Under the pieces are notes generated by a model that worked only from the letters and a program-made list of their open reading frames with translations, was not told the origin of the DNA and did not search any database. A program made the translations under genes and the position numbers. Positions 25,096 to 33,320 of a stretch of DNA of 64,000 bases are shown here, one piece after another. Source of the DNA: UBA1672 sp964351365. Lineage in GTDB: Bacteria; Pseudomonadota; Alphaproteobacteria; Micavibrionales; Micavibrionaceae. The stretch lies in contig CAYGNP010000005.1 of NCBI GenBank assembly GCA_964351365.1, positions 1-64,000 of the forward strand. Direction: 5' to 3'. Within the stretch, counting starts at the first letter, position 1. Each line of letters begins with the position of its first letter.

Positions 25096-26205
25096 TTAAG
25101 GATACTGATCACTCTGCATCTCAAGCAAACGCGACACCGTGCGCTCAAACTCATAGGCATGATCCCGCCCAAGATAAAGCTTATCAACCGGCGCATCAGC
25201 AGAAATCACAACCGGAATGCGCGCCTCATACAGCGCATCAATAAGGTTCATGAGCCTCTTGGCCTCATTGCGCCGATCATAATTCAGCTTAGGCACATTC
25301 TCCAGAAAAACCATATCAAAGCTCTGCGCGATTTTGATATAATCCTCCGCTCCATGCGGGCGCTCACACAACTCAGCAAAGCTGAAGCGCGCAATATTCC
25401 CGGCAACCTGCTGCGCAACTATGTCACGCCCCTTAACCCGCAAAACCTTCTGCTCCGGCGCACCCCCCCCACTTAACTCAGTAAAAAGCAGATCCATCTT
25501 TCTCCGCGTCGCAACCCCAAGCGGATAAAAATACGATCCATCTATCTGCGTCGTCTGCGCGCGGTAATCATGCGGACTGTCCAGATGCACAGCCACCACC
25601 TTTGATTTAAGCAACGAAATAAATGGCAAAAACCGCTCTCGCTGTAGCCCGTTTTTGTATAGATCATCCGGCGCCCAGTTACTCGTCGCCACCATAATCA
25701 CATCTTTTTCAAACAAAATTTTGAACAAACGCCCCAAAATCATGGCATCCGTGATATCGACAACATGAAACTCATCAAAACACAAAACCTGCGCGCGCGC
25801 CGCAATTAATCCCGCCAGAGACGGTAACGCCTGATCCACAAGCCCTTGCGCACTGTCATCATCACGGCTGCGCGAATTGATATAATTATGCACCTCGATC
25901 ATAAATTCATGAAAATGCACCCGGCGCTTTTTAACATTCTCCGGCAGGCAATCATAAAACAAATCCATCAGCATGGATTTCCCTCGCCCCACACCGCCAT
26001 ACAAATAAACACCAAGCGGCACATCATCTTTTTGCCCGCCTTTGGTGAATTTATCAAAAAAGCTGCCCCTTGGTTTCTCCGCAATCGCAACAACTGCATC
26101 ATAAAGCCGCTGAAGCTCAGAAGCAGCCGCCGCCTGAACATCATCAGGCTTTAAATCGCCTGATGCAACGCGCACCTCATAAAAATGCAAAGGCCCCTTA
26201 CTCAT
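25096..26205 (-). CDS. zapE: Cell division ATPase ZapE / AFG1 family
   Basis: 369 aa from the ATG at 26205 (MSKGPLHFYEVRV), which overlaps the tatC stop; a longer start at 26247 would run into tatC. AAA-type ATPase with Walker A GGVGRGKSMLMDLF, Walker B VLCFDEFHVVD and the family motif RRVHFHEFMIEVH. In E. coli ZapE acts on the FtsZ ring under stress; the mitochondrial homologue AFG1 aids quality control. zapE directly before mdh is the common alphaproteobacterial order. Confidence 0.93.
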   Translation of the reverse strand: MSKGPLHFYEVRVASGDLKPDDVQAAAASELQRLYDAVVAIAEKPRGSFFDKFTKGGQKDDVPLGVYLYGGVGRGKSMLMDLFYDCLPENVKKRRVHFHEFMIEVHNYINSRSRDDDSAQGLVDQALPSLAGLIAARAQVLCFDEFHVVDITDAMILGRLFKILFEKDVIMVATSNWAPDDLYKNGLQRERFLPFISLLKSKVVAVHLDSPHDYRAQTTQIDGSYFYPLGVATRRKMDLLFTELSGGGAPEQKVLRVKGRDIVAQQVAGNIARFSFAELCERPHGAEDYIKIAQSFDMVFLENVPKLNYDRRNEAKRLMNLIDALYEARIPVVISADAPVDKLYLGRDHAYEFERTVSRLLEMQSDQYP

Positions 26206-26959
26206 GCTTAGGCTTGGACATTTTAATAAGAACAATCGACAGCTCATAGAGCAACAAAATTGGCAAAGCCAGCGCCACCTGCGATACCAGATCCGGCGGT
26301 GTTAAAAACGCCCCGACAACAAAGGAAATAATAACCGCATATTTACGCTGGCGCGCCAGAAACGCTGCACTCACAAAACCTGCACGCCCCAAAAGCGTAA
26401 GGAAAACAGGAAGCTGAAAGCATAACCCAAATGCAAAAATCAGGGTCATGATCAAATCAAGATACTCACTCACCCGCGCTTCAAGCTGGATCGGCAGGGC
26501 CCCTTCCGCTCCGCTTGTCTGAAAACTCAAAAAAAACGGCCAGGCCATTGGTATAACAATACAATAAACACACGCACCTCCCGCAAAAAACAAAACAGGT
26601 GTTGCAATCAAAAATGGCAGGAACGCCTTCTTCTCACGCGCATATAATCCCGGCGCAATAAACAGCCAGATTTGCATCAGCAAAATTGGAAAAGTTAAAA
26701 AAATCCCCGCAAAAAATGCCACCTTCAAATAGGTAAAGAACGCCTCCGTCAGGCCGGTATAGATCAGGCGGTTCGTATCCCCCTCACCCATTGAATCCGC
26801 AAGCGGCTGCACAAGAAAACCGTAGATTTCGTCGACAAAAAGAAAACACAAACCCGTACCAAGAGCCATAAAGCCAATCACCCAAAGCAACCGCGCCCGA
26901 AGCTCGATCAAATGTGCCGTAATCGGCTTAGGCTGAACATTCAACGCCTCATCACCCAT
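26198..26959 (-). CDS. tatC: Sec-independent translocase subunit TatC
   Basis: 253 aa from the ATG at 26959 (MGDEALNVQPKPITAHLIEL), overlapping the tatB stop by 8 bp. The frame is open further upstream through tatB, but those residues are basic nonsense. Six membrane helices; family motifs HLIELRARLLW, FFTYLKVAFFAGIFLTFP and QIWLFIAPGLYAREKK. It is the receptor that binds twin-arginine signals. The zapE start overlaps its stop. Confidence 0.95.
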   Translation of the reverse strand: MGDEALNVQPKPITAHLIELRARLLWVIGFMALGTGLCFLFVDEIYGFLVQPLADSMGEGDTNRLIYTGLTEAFFTYLKVAFFAGIFLTFPILLMQIWLFIAPGLYAREKKAFLPFLIATPVLFFAGGACVYCIVIPMAWPFFLSFQTSGAEGALPIQLEARVSEYLDLIMTLIFAFGLCFQLPVFLTLLGRAGFVSAAFLARQRKYAVIISFVVGAFLTPPDLVSQVALALPILLLYELSIVLIKMSKPKHE

Positions 26960-27242
26960 CCTTGCGCTCCTCCTCAGTGATGATATGATAGGCTTCATCC
27001 TCTGCCGCCTCATCCGTCTCCAGATCCTCCGGCGCCTCAAAATTCACAGACTTTCGAATATCATCAAGATCCGCATCACGCATCATCTCTTCAAACTGCT
27101 GTGAAATCGCAAAGCGCATATACTGCAAGCGCCGCACAATCCGCCCTAAACCAACCATCAGCGCCGGAATTTCATCCGGCCCAATCACAATAATCGCAAC
27201 GGCAATAATCATAAACAGCTCTGGCCAACCAACATCCAGCAT
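26952..27242 (-). CDS. tatB: Sec-independent translocase subunit TatB
   Basis: 96 aa from the ATG at 27242 (a GTG one codon earlier is possible). One N-terminal membrane helix with the conserved Glu (DVGWPELFMIIAVAIIVIGP) followed by an amphipathic helix and an acidic tail (EDLETDEAAEDEAYH). It works with TatC in signal recognition. Shorter than many alphaproteobacterial TatB proteins. Overlaps tatC by 8 bp. Confidence 0.92.
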   Translation of the reverse strand: MLDVGWPELFMIIAVAIIVIGPDEIPALMVGLGRIVRRLQYMRFAISQQFEEMMRDADLDDIRKSVNFEAPEDLETDEAAEDEAYHIITEEERKDG

Positions 27243-27254
27243 CACCCCACCACC

Positions 27255-27662
27255 TCACGTAATTCCAAGCACAGACAGGCACAACATCACGCCCATCATA
27301 TAGCCGGGAACAACCACCAATGCATTAAAACCAATCGCGACATTCAACAAAAAGCTTCGCTCCTCATCACTCAAATCACCCTCATCTTTCAACATCTCAC
27401 GCGCATAAGATGTCTCCTTAACCGCCCGCATAAACTCCCAATACAAGCCAATAGCCGTCATAGGAAGGAACAAAAGCCCGAACATTTCACGCAAACCAGT
27501 GTCAAAAAAACAAACGACAAAAACGCTAATAGAAAAAAATGACATCACCGAGCCGACAATCTCATGATGAGAGCGAATCTTCTCGGTAAATAACCCTGCA
27601 ACAAAAAGCCCAAAAACGATAAAAAGATACCCCGTGGCCCACCAAGGCAAAAAGGACATCAT
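27255..27662 (-). CDS. Unknown small membrane protein between tatA and tatB
   Basis: 135 aa with about four predicted membrane helices: ~8-25 (ATGYLFIVFGLFVAGLF), ~38-54, ~58-75 and ~108-130 (NALVVVPGYMMGVMLCL), with a charged cytoplasmic segment (KDEGDLSDEERSFL) before the last. No family recognised. Lies 3 nt downstream of tatA and 12 nt upstream of tatB on the same strand, so it is part of the tat transcript. Most tat operons have no gene here. A role in translocon assembly is possible but unproven. Confidence 0.7.
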   Translation of the reverse strand: MMSFLPWWATGYLFIVFGLFVAGLFTEKIRSHHEIVGSVMSFFSISVFVVCFFDTGLREMFGLLFLPMTAIGLYWEFMRAVKETSYAREMLKDEGDLSDEERSFLLNVAIGFNALVVVPGYMMGVMLCLSVLGIT

Positions 27663-27665
27663 ACT

Positions 27666-27845
27666 TTACTCTTCATCCCTTTTTTTCTCGGAATTGCCCT
27701 CGCTGGCATCTTCGTCTTTCATGCCTTTTTTGAAACTTTTAATCCCCTTGGCAACATTCTCCATGATACTCGGAATACGCCCCGCGCCAAACAGAAGCAT
27801 CACCAGCACAATAATAACCAGAATTTGAATCGCACTTGGCGCCAT
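27666..27845 (-). CDS. tatA: Sec-independent translocase subunit TatA
   Basis: 59 aa, read directly from the minus strand: ATG at 27845, TAA at 27666. N-terminal membrane helix APSAIQILVIIVLVMLLFG, the conserved hinge FGAGRIP, an amphipathic helix (MENVAKGIKSFKKGMKDED) and an acidic/basic tail. It forms the pore of the Tat system. The FG hinge and the phrase GIKSFKKGMKD are characteristic. It follows scpB by 42 nt, the normal alphaproteobacterial position. Confidence 0.93.
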   Translation of the reverse strand: MAPSAIQILVIIVLVMLLFGAGRIPSIMENVAKGIKSFKKGMKDEDASEGNSEKKRDEE

Positions 27846-27887
27846 AACTAAAATTCCTTCTTTTTCAATTCCTGATAACGCAAGATA

Positions 27888-28526
27888 CTAGGCATCTTCA
27901 ACCAGATCCAGCGGCATTTCATTTAAATCTTCTACGCCTTCATTCGCCGCTTGTCCAGATTTTAGCGCATCAAACAAATCTTCCTGCGCCACAGTTTCAA
28001 TGGCGGGCCGCGAATCCAGCAAGCCTGCAGCCTTCATCTCATCCATTCCCGGCAAATCCATAAGACTCTCAAGGGAAAAATGATCCAAAAAGGCCGGCGT
28101 ACTAACCCACGTCACAGGCCGCCCAAGGCTCTCGCGCCGGCGTCCGGGCTTAATCCACCCCATTTCAAGCAAAATATCAAACGTGCCCCGCCCCGTAGCC
28201 ACACCGCGGATATTTTCAACCTCTGCCCGCGTTACAGGCTGGTGATATGCAATAATTGCCATGGTCTCCATCGCCGCGCGAGACAGCTTGCGCTCCACTT
28301 CCTTCTCAACCGCCATATCCTCGGCCAGATCAAGCGCTGTGCGAAACGCCCAGTGCCCGTCAACTTCCTTAAGCTCAACCCCGCGCCCCTGATAATGCGC
28401 CTGCAACTTCATCAATAACCCGCCAACATCCGCGCCCTCCGGCATACGCTCATGCAAGGATGACGCACTCATCGGCTCACCAGAGGCAAACAACAAGGCT
28501 TCAAGAATACGCAAATGCTTATCCAT
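27888..28526 (-). CDS. scpB: Segregation and condensation protein B
   Basis: 212 aa. Two winged-helix domains that bind the ScpA kleisin. Seen: LRILEALLFASGEPMSASSL at the start, the AMETMAIIAYHQPVTRAEVE motif, IRGVATGRGTFDILLEMGWI and GRPVTWVSTPAFLDHF. Its start codon shares a base with the scpA stop (TGATG), giving coupling. Downstream comes tatA. Confidence 0.94.
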   Translation of the reverse strand: MDKHLRILEALLFASGEPMSASSLHERMPEGADVGGLLMKLQAHYQGRGVELKEVDGHWAFRTALDLAEDMAVEKEVERKLSRAAMETMAIIAYHQPVTRAEVENIRGVATGRGTFDILLEMGWIKPGRRRESLGRPVTWVSTPAFLDHFSLESLMDLPGMDEMKAAGLLDSRPAIETVAQEDLFDALKSGQAANEGVEDLNEMPLDLVEDA

Positions 28527-29335
28527 CAGGCCACCTCACCATCTTCTGAAAGACTGCGCATATAGACAGGGCGAAACAAACCATCCTGCCGCAGCTCAAG
28601 TCGCCCCTGCTTCGCCAACTCAAGCCCCGCCGTAAACGTCGAGGCCAACGCCGAGCGAGAATAAAGCGGATCATCCCCCTTCTCAGGCAAAAAGCTATGC
28701 AAAGTCGCCCAGACACTGGCCGCACCTTTTTTCGGCAACGCGCCTAACATCTTACTCAGCCTCGCAAGCGCGCTCTCATGCGACATCACGTTAAATACCG
28801 GTACGTCATAATGCGTATCCTTATTACGCTGCTCAATATCGCCATACGCCTTGAGCAAATCATAAATCGACACACTCCATTTCGTTTTGATGGACACCTC
28901 AATATCCTGCGTCTGACGCCGCGCAAAAACCGCCTGCCCCAAAATCGGACGCGCCCAAAGATGCTCCGCCGCCCCCTGCATCGCCTCCAGCCGCAACAAT
29001 TGAAATTGCAGCGCCTGCGCCATATCTTCTGCACTCGGCTCATCGCTGTGCTCTTCCTTGGGCAAAAACAATCGCGATTTAAGATACGCCAGCCACGCCG
29101 CCATCACCAGATATTCCGCCGCCAGCTCCAAATTACGTTGCTTGGCCAGATCAATAAACACCAGATATTGCCTCACCAGTTGCAAAATAGAAATCTTCGC
29201 AAGATCAACTTTTTGATTGCGTGAAAGCTCAAGCAAAACATCAATCGGCCCCTCATAACCATCAATATTGAGCAAAAGCTGATCAACCGCATCTTTCTCA
29301 TCTCTCGGACGCTCTAATACTTCCTGCTCCGTCAT
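28526..29335 (-). CDS. scpA: Segregation and condensation protein A (kleisin)
   Basis: 269 aa. N-terminal SMC-head-binding segment (LLLNIDGYEGPIDVLLELSR), VDLAKISILQLVRQYL, LAAEYLVMAAWLAYLKSRLF and a C-terminal winged helix. It bridges SMC heads in the chromosome condensation complex with ScpB. Overlaps nagZ by 4 bp upstream and scpB by 1 bp downstream. Confidence 0.94.
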   Translation of the reverse strand: MTEQEVLERPRDEKDAVDQLLLNIDGYEGPIDVLLELSRNQKVDLAKISILQLVRQYLVFIDLAKQRNLELAAEYLVMAAWLAYLKSRLFLPKEEHSDEPSAEDMAQALQFQLLRLEAMQGAAEHLWARPILGQAVFARRQTQDIEVSIKTKWSVSIYDLLKAYGDIEQRNKDTHYDVPVFNVMSHESALARLSKMLGALPKKGAASVWATLHSFLPEKGDDPLYSRSALASTFTAGLELAKQGRLELRQDGLFRPVYMRSLSEDGEVA

Positions 29336-30327
29336 GACACCAACGCTTTCCTGCCAAGCCGCTCAAGCGCAACCTTACCAATCACCGGCAGATGAGCAGC
29401 AAGCTCTTCCATTTTTTCAATCTCACCAGAACAATAAAGCCCCAAATCGCACCCGGCTTCTAGAGCGGCATTGGCCTTCTCAGATACACTGCCATAAGAA
29501 TCGAGCGCCTTCATATCCAGATCATCACAAATTAAAACACCATCAAAACCAATTTCCCCGCGGATCACATCCTTAATCCCGGCAGCCGACAAAGACACAG
29601 GCGCGCCCTCCCCAAAAGCGCCATAGGTTATATGCGCCGTCATCGCCCACACATCCCGCCCGACATCAGAGGCCGCAATATCCCGAAATGGCGCAAAATC
29701 AAGCGTGCGCAAATCATCATACGCCGCCTCAACAAACGGCAAATCAAAATGGCTATCTACACTCGCACGGCCATGGCCGGGAATATGCTTGATAATCGGC
29801 GTTACCCCTGCATTCAGGAAATGCCGGCACACACAAAGCCCAAGGCGCGCGACAACCGACGGATCATCCGAAAACGCGCGGTCGCCAACAATATCGTGCG
29901 CCCCTTCAAAAAACAGATCCAGTACAGGCGCACAATTCACATTCACCCCCGCCTCAATAAGCTCCTCAGCTAGGCGCAGAGTTTCAAAACGCAAAACCTC
30001 CAGACCCTTATCCGCATCCTCGCGATACAACTCACCAAAGTGCCGCATAGTAGGGTATTCGCGCCAGTGGGGCGGCCTCAAGCGTTGTACACGCCCACCT
30101 TCTTGATCAATCAAGACAGGACAATCCCGCCCAACCAAAGCCTTAAGCTCACCGACCAAGCGTTTAACCTGGGCCGGATCTTTGCAATTACGCTTGAACA
30201 GAATAAACCCCAACGGATTAGCTGATCCAAAAACAGATCTCTCCGCATCGCTTAGCTCGAAACCCGAAAGTGAAAAAATACACGGCAGCGAACGCTCCGC
30301 GCCCTTGGCAAAATTATTACCGGACAA
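29332..30327 (-). CDS. nagZ: Beta-N-acetylhexosaminidase NagZ
   Basis: 331 aa from the TTG at 30327, preferred because GGGAGG lies 8 nt upstream; a GTG at 30354 would add nine residues and overlap the SPOR gene more. GH3 cytoplasmic enzyme that removes GlcNAc from anhydromuropeptides during wall recycling. Seen: GFILFKRN, LIDQEGGRVQRLRPP, the catalytic-loop motif IKHIPGHGRASVDSH, and the nucleophile segment LICDDLDMKAL. Between the SPOR-protein gene and scpA, its usual alphaproteobacterial place. Confidence 0.93.
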   Translation of the reverse strand: MSGNNFAKGAERSLPCIFSLSGFELSDAERSVFGSANPLGFILFKRNCKDPAQVKRLVGELKALVGRDCPVLIDQEGGRVQRLRPPHWREYPTMRHFGELYREDADKGLEVLRFETLRLAEELIEAGVNVNCAPVLDLFFEGAHDIVGDRAFSDDPSVVARLGLCVCRHFLNAGVTPIIKHIPGHGRASVDSHFDLPFVEAAYDDLRTLDFAPFRDIAASDVGRDVWAMTAHITYGAFGEGAPVSLSAAGIKDVIRGEIGFDGVLICDDLDMKALDSYGSVSEKANAALEAGCDLGLYCSGEIEKMEELAAHLPVIGKVALERLGRKALVS

Positions 30328-31279
30328 CCAGACATCCTCCCGGCTTGCCTTCACGTTTCAAAGAATCACATATGCTTTGAGCAGAATCCTTACTCATCGG
30401 CCCCGCCTGAATACGGTAAAATGTGCCCGAACTCAAAGACGCTTCCTGAACACGAAAGCCCGTGTCACCTAAAACTGAATATTTCTTCTGCATTTTTGTC
30501 CACTCACCACCCGCAAGTGCAGAATTCGTGATACTGGCCAGCTGAACATAATAATCACCCGCCTGAATCGGAACAGCAGGCGCAGCCTTGGGAGCCTGCA
30601 CGGCCGCAACACCAACAGAAGGCTCAATTTCCGCCGCCTGCGTATCATTCAAAACACTGCGCACAAAATCAATCGTCTCCGGTGACTGCCCCGGCGCATG
30701 AAGCTGCTTATGCTTAGGCTTTTCCGCAACAGCCGCCATCGCAACCTGCCCCTCAAATCCTTGAACAACAGGGGCGGCATCACCACCCTCAGCATTATCA
30801 ATTTTTTGCAAAATATTCTCTGCTGACGGCTCTTCAATCTGAGCCTGAACCTCTTCAACATCAGCCTTCTCAAGAGCTTGCTCTTTCATTACAGGTGGCT
30901 CTTCCTTCACTTGAGCAAATAAATTCTCAACCACAGCCTGATCCCCGCTAAGTGCCGGATCATCAGAGCGCTCAAACAACGTAACCTCTTTATTCGGAAT
31001 GGACATCCCACCCTCATCCACTGGCTTAACTTTAACCGGTGTCAAATCTGCTTTAACAACAGGAATGGGCTTAACCCGGCTCTGCTCTGAAGGATACGTG
31101 AAAATAACAATACCGGTAAACGCCAGCAAAACCGCAAGCACACCAGCAACTGCAACACCAGGATTTTTTAATTTCTGCATAAACCCAGACGATGACTTCT
31201 CGCTCCCCACATCAGGTTTCTTGGGAGCCCGTAAATAGTGATCATATCCATATTGGTGAAATTCCTTGCCTCGACTCAT
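30317..31279 (-). CDS. SPOR-domain membrane protein
   Basis: 320 aa bitopic protein. Cytoplasmic N-terminus, one membrane helix (~44-63, VAVAGVLAVLLAFTGIVIF), a long periplasmic Glu/Pro/Ala-rich linker, and a C-terminal SPOR domain (~243-320, QAGDYYVQLASITNSALAGG to the end) that binds denuded glycan at the septum. The periplasmic IPVVKADLTPVKVKP block is typical of the alphaproteobacterial family located between argS/dgt and nagZ. Overlaps the start of nagZ slightly. Confidence 0.88.
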   Translation of the reverse strand: MSRGKEFHQYGYDHYLRAPKKPDVGSEKSSSGFMQKLKNPGVAVAGVLAVLLAFTGIVIFTYPSEQSRVKPIPVVKADLTPVKVKPVDEGGMSIPNKEVTLFERSDDPALSGDQAVVENLFAQVKEEPPVMKEQALEKADVEEVQAQIEEPSAENILQKIDNAEGGDAAPVVQGFEGQVAMAAVAEKPKHKQLHAPGQSPETIDFVRSVLNDTQAAEIEPSVGVAAVQAPKAAPAVPIQAGDYYVQLASITNSALAGGEWTKMQKKYSVLGDTGFRVQEASLSSGTFYRIQAGPMSKDSAQSICDSLKREGKPGGCLVVR

Positions 31280-31323
31280 GTGCGGCTATCCTTATGTTAC
31301 GCAAAAATACTGACTGTAAAAAA

Positions 31324-32520
31324 TTAACGTAAATCCCAGTAAAGGTCAAAGAGCCTTTCATGCTCCCGGATGGCATAACGGTCGGTCATTCCCGCAATAT
31401 AGTCAGCCACAATTCGGGCCCTTTCGCGCTCGTGCTCTTGCGCACCAGCCTCCACAACACGGCGCTGCCACGTATCCGGCAACAGCTCATAATTCCTGTG
31501 GAAAGCTTCAAACAATTCACCGACAATCCGCTCTACCTTGAGCCATATACGGTTTATTGTAAAATGGCGGTACATCCGGTTATAAAGAAATTCCCGCAAA
31601 AGCTGAACATCTGCGTACATCTCCGGCGAAAAAGCAACAATCTGCATACCCGCCATACGCACATCCTCAGGTGATTCGGGTGCGACCTTTTTCAGATGGT
31701 TCCGGGTTTGGTGAAGCACATCATCAACCATAACACCGATCATATCGCGCTTGACCTCCTGAATTAAATAACGCTCCCCGATATCGGGATAACTCTTCCG
31801 AACCTGCTCAATGACACGCGCCAGAAGCGGCACATTTTCAAGGTCTTTAACCGTAAACAATCCGGCGCGTATCCCATCTTCAATATCGTGATTATTATAC
31901 GCAATATCATCCGATAACGCCGCCACTTGCGCCTCCATCGACGCATAGGTCTCAAAGCGCATATCCATATGCGCCTGAAGCTCCCGTGCGGCAATATGCG
32001 GCTCCCCAATAACGGGACCATTATGCTTAATCACCCCTTCAAGCGTTTCCCACGTTAGGTTTAAGCCATTCCACTTGGGATATTTCCGCTCCAGTGTCGT
32101 CAAAACGCGCAAAGACTGATCATTATGCTCAAAACGCCCAAACGGCTCCATCGCCTCGCGCAAATAAATCTCCCCGATATGCGCAAACGGCGTGTGCCCC
32201 AAATCATGCGCCAGCGCAATCGTCTCCGCCAGATCCTCATTCACCATCAGCGCCCGCGCCAGCGTGCGCGTAATCTGCGCCACCTCAAGCGTGTGCGTCA
32301 AACGCGTGCGGTAATGATCGCCCTCATGATAAACAAAGACTTGCGTCTTATACTTCAACCGCCGGAACGCACTCGAATGGATAATCCGGTCGCGGTCGCG
32401 TTGAAACGCGTTACGGTGCCTGCTTTCCGGCTCATCATGCACGCGCCCCAGAGACTCCTCGGGCTTGCACGCATAAGACGCCAGCGGCAATGCGCAGTAA
32501 TTATAGGATAGCTGCTCCAT
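31324..32520 (-). CDS. dgt: Deoxyguanosinetriphosphate triphosphohydrolase-like protein
   Basis: 398 aa HD-domain hydrolase. Metal-binding residues are visible in YRTRLTHTLEVAQITRTLAR, ETIALAHDLGHTPFAHIGE and ALSDDIAYNNHDIEDGIRAG. Converts dNTPs, typically dGTP, to deoxynucleoside and triphosphate. It is the clade without the E. coli insertion. Divergent from erpA, as in other alphaproteobacteria; the argS gene often found beside it is absent here. Confidence 0.92.
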   Translation of the reverse strand: MEQLSYNYCALPLASYACKPEESLGRVHDEPESRHRNAFQRDRDRIIHSSAFRRLKYKTQVFVYHEGDHYRTRLTHTLEVAQITRTLARALMVNEDLAETIALAHDLGHTPFAHIGEIYLREAMEPFGRFEHNDQSLRVLTTLERKYPKWNGLNLTWETLEGVIKHNGPVIGEPHIAARELQAHMDMRFETYASMEAQVAALSDDIAYNNHDIEDGIRAGLFTVKDLENVPLLARVIEQVRKSYPDIGERYLIQEVKRDMIGVMVDDVLHQTRNHLKKVAPESPEDVRMAGMQIVAFSPEMYADVQLLREFLYNRMYRHFTINRIWLKVERIVGELFEAFHRNYELLPDTWQRRVVEAGAQEHERERARIVADYIAGMTDRYAIREHERLFDLYWDLR

Positions 32521-32525
32521 TTAGG

Positions 32526-32555
32526 TTGATTCCTCATCTTTGGATACGATATAAT
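32526..32555 (+). promoter_or_regulatory. Original erpA promoter, now in front of the inserted ORF
   Basis: TTGATT (32526-32531), 18-nt spacer, perfect TATAAT (32550-32555). The -10 box lies inside the 46-bp duplication and is therefore also present before the intact erpA (32981-32986), where the upstream partner is only TTGCTC (32958-32963). Confidence 0.6.
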
Positions 32556-32593
32556 ACTTCATGAGCTTAAACATCGATACCAGCGCGGTAAAG
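32548..32593 (+). repeat. 46-bp direct repeat, copy 1 (erpA -10 box, leader and first codons)
   Basis: Identical over 46 bp to 32979-33024 (offset 431 bp). It spans TATAAT, the leader, ATG and the first eleven erpA codons (MSLNIDTSAVK). Copy 1 lies next to dgt, the normal neighbour, so the duplication arose at the native erpA start. Confidence 0.95.
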
Positions 32594-32605
32594 GACATAA
32601 AATAG
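32561..32605 (+). pseudogene. Truncated erpA leader ORF
   Basis: ATG plus 13 codons then TAG, reading MSLNIDTSAVKDIK. The first eleven residues equal ErpA. Its stop is 3 nt before the ATG of the inserted membrane-protein gene, so it may act as a leader peptide that delivers ribosomes to that gene. Confidence 0.7.
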
Positions 32606-32608
32606 GCT

Positions 32609-32914
32609 ATGAAGCAAGAAAACAAAAATACAGCCAAGCTTAAAAAAAGCCTGATAAAAACGTTTTTTGTTTCCAGCAGTATCTGCTTAACAATCACCGC
32701 AATAATATACTTCACGCTGGCTGGAGCACATGCATCAGTAACCGAGTTTATAATAGTATCGTTAGTTGTTTTAGTTGCTCTATTTTTTATAATACTGCGG
32801 ATTGGCTTTTACGAAGCAATACTGATACCCAAAAAAAATGTATTTATAAAATTATATTTAATCACAATTCTGCTTTTACTCTCATACGCACTTTATTTTT
32901 CTCTTTCACAGTAA
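32609..32914 (+). CDS. Small AT-rich membrane protein inserted before erpA
   Basis: 101 aa, Lys-rich N-terminus and three predicted membrane helices (~18-38, ~45-65, ~78-98; for example IIVSLVVLVALFFIILRI). No family recognised. The DNA is visibly richer in A/T than its neighbours and uses A/T-ending codons. It starts 3 nt after the truncated erpA leader ORF and is flanked by 46-bp direct repeats, so it is probably acquired cargo expressed from a copy of the erpA promoter. Confidence 0.65.
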   Translation: MKQENKNTAKLKKSLIKTFFVSSSICLTITAIIYFTLAGAHASVTEFIIVSLVVLVALFFIILRIGFYEAILIPKKNVFIKLYLITILLLLSYALYFSLSQ

Positions 32915-32978
32915 AACACTTTTCTTAATTTTATCCAAGAAAGTAAAACGACTTCTCTTGCTCTCTTTTAAGCAAAAA

Positions 32979-33024
32979 GATATAATACTTCATGAGCTTA
33001 AACATCGATACCAGCGCGGTAAAG
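32979..33024 (+). repeat. 46-bp direct repeat, copy 2 (start of intact erpA)
   Basis: Second copy of the repeat at 32548-32593; continues into the complete erpA coding sequence. After the exact match a few further positions agree (CATAAA) before the copies diverge. Confidence 0.95.
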
Positions 33025-33312
33025 CGCATAAATGAACTGCGTACCCAACAAGGCAAAGACGCACTTATGCTGCGCGTGCGCGTCGAAGGCGGTGGCTGCT
33101 CCGGCTTTCAATACAAGCTTGAACTCACCGAGAACCAAAACCCACAGGACAAAATCTTCGAGAACGCAGTTGTAACCGATGACATCTCCATGGGCTTCCT
33201 CGACGGCGCAACTATTTTATTCGAAAAGGGCCTGATCGGCTCCGAATTCAAAATCAATAACCCGAATGCAACATCTGGCTGCGGTTGTGGTACATCTTTT
33301 TCTGTGATGTAA
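32992..33312 (+). CDS. erpA: Iron-sulfur cluster insertion protein ErpA
   Basis: 106 aa A-type carrier that hands Fe-S clusters to target proteins. The three conserved cysteines are C36 (GGGCSGFQYKL), C97 and C99 (SGCGCGTSF). Length and C-terminus are normal, so this copy is intact. Its promoter and first eleven codons are also present 431 bp upstream. xth follows on the same strand 8 nt later. Confidence 0.94.
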   Translation: MSLNIDTSAVKRINELRTQQGKDALMLRVRVEGGGCSGFQYKLELTENQNPQDKIFENAVVTDDISMGFLDGATILFEKGLIGSEFKINNPNATSGCGCGTSFSVM

Positions 33313-33320
33313 TCACGTGC

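Noticed and set aside
24266..25099. 277-residue plus-strand open frame across mdh
   Set aside because: Arg/His/Asn-rich and antisense to an intact malate dehydrogenase; typical strand-bias artefact of this genome.
32521..32715. 64-residue minus-strand frame with a membrane-like stretch upstream of dgt
   Set aside because: It is antisense to the duplicated erpA start and the inserted membrane gene; hydrophobicity follows from AT-rich complement. The dgt start and the plus-strand arrangement explain the region better.
32548..33024. Insertion sequence at the erpA duplication
   Set aside because: The 46-bp repeats are direct, not inverted, include coding sequence, and the insert encodes no transposase or integrase.
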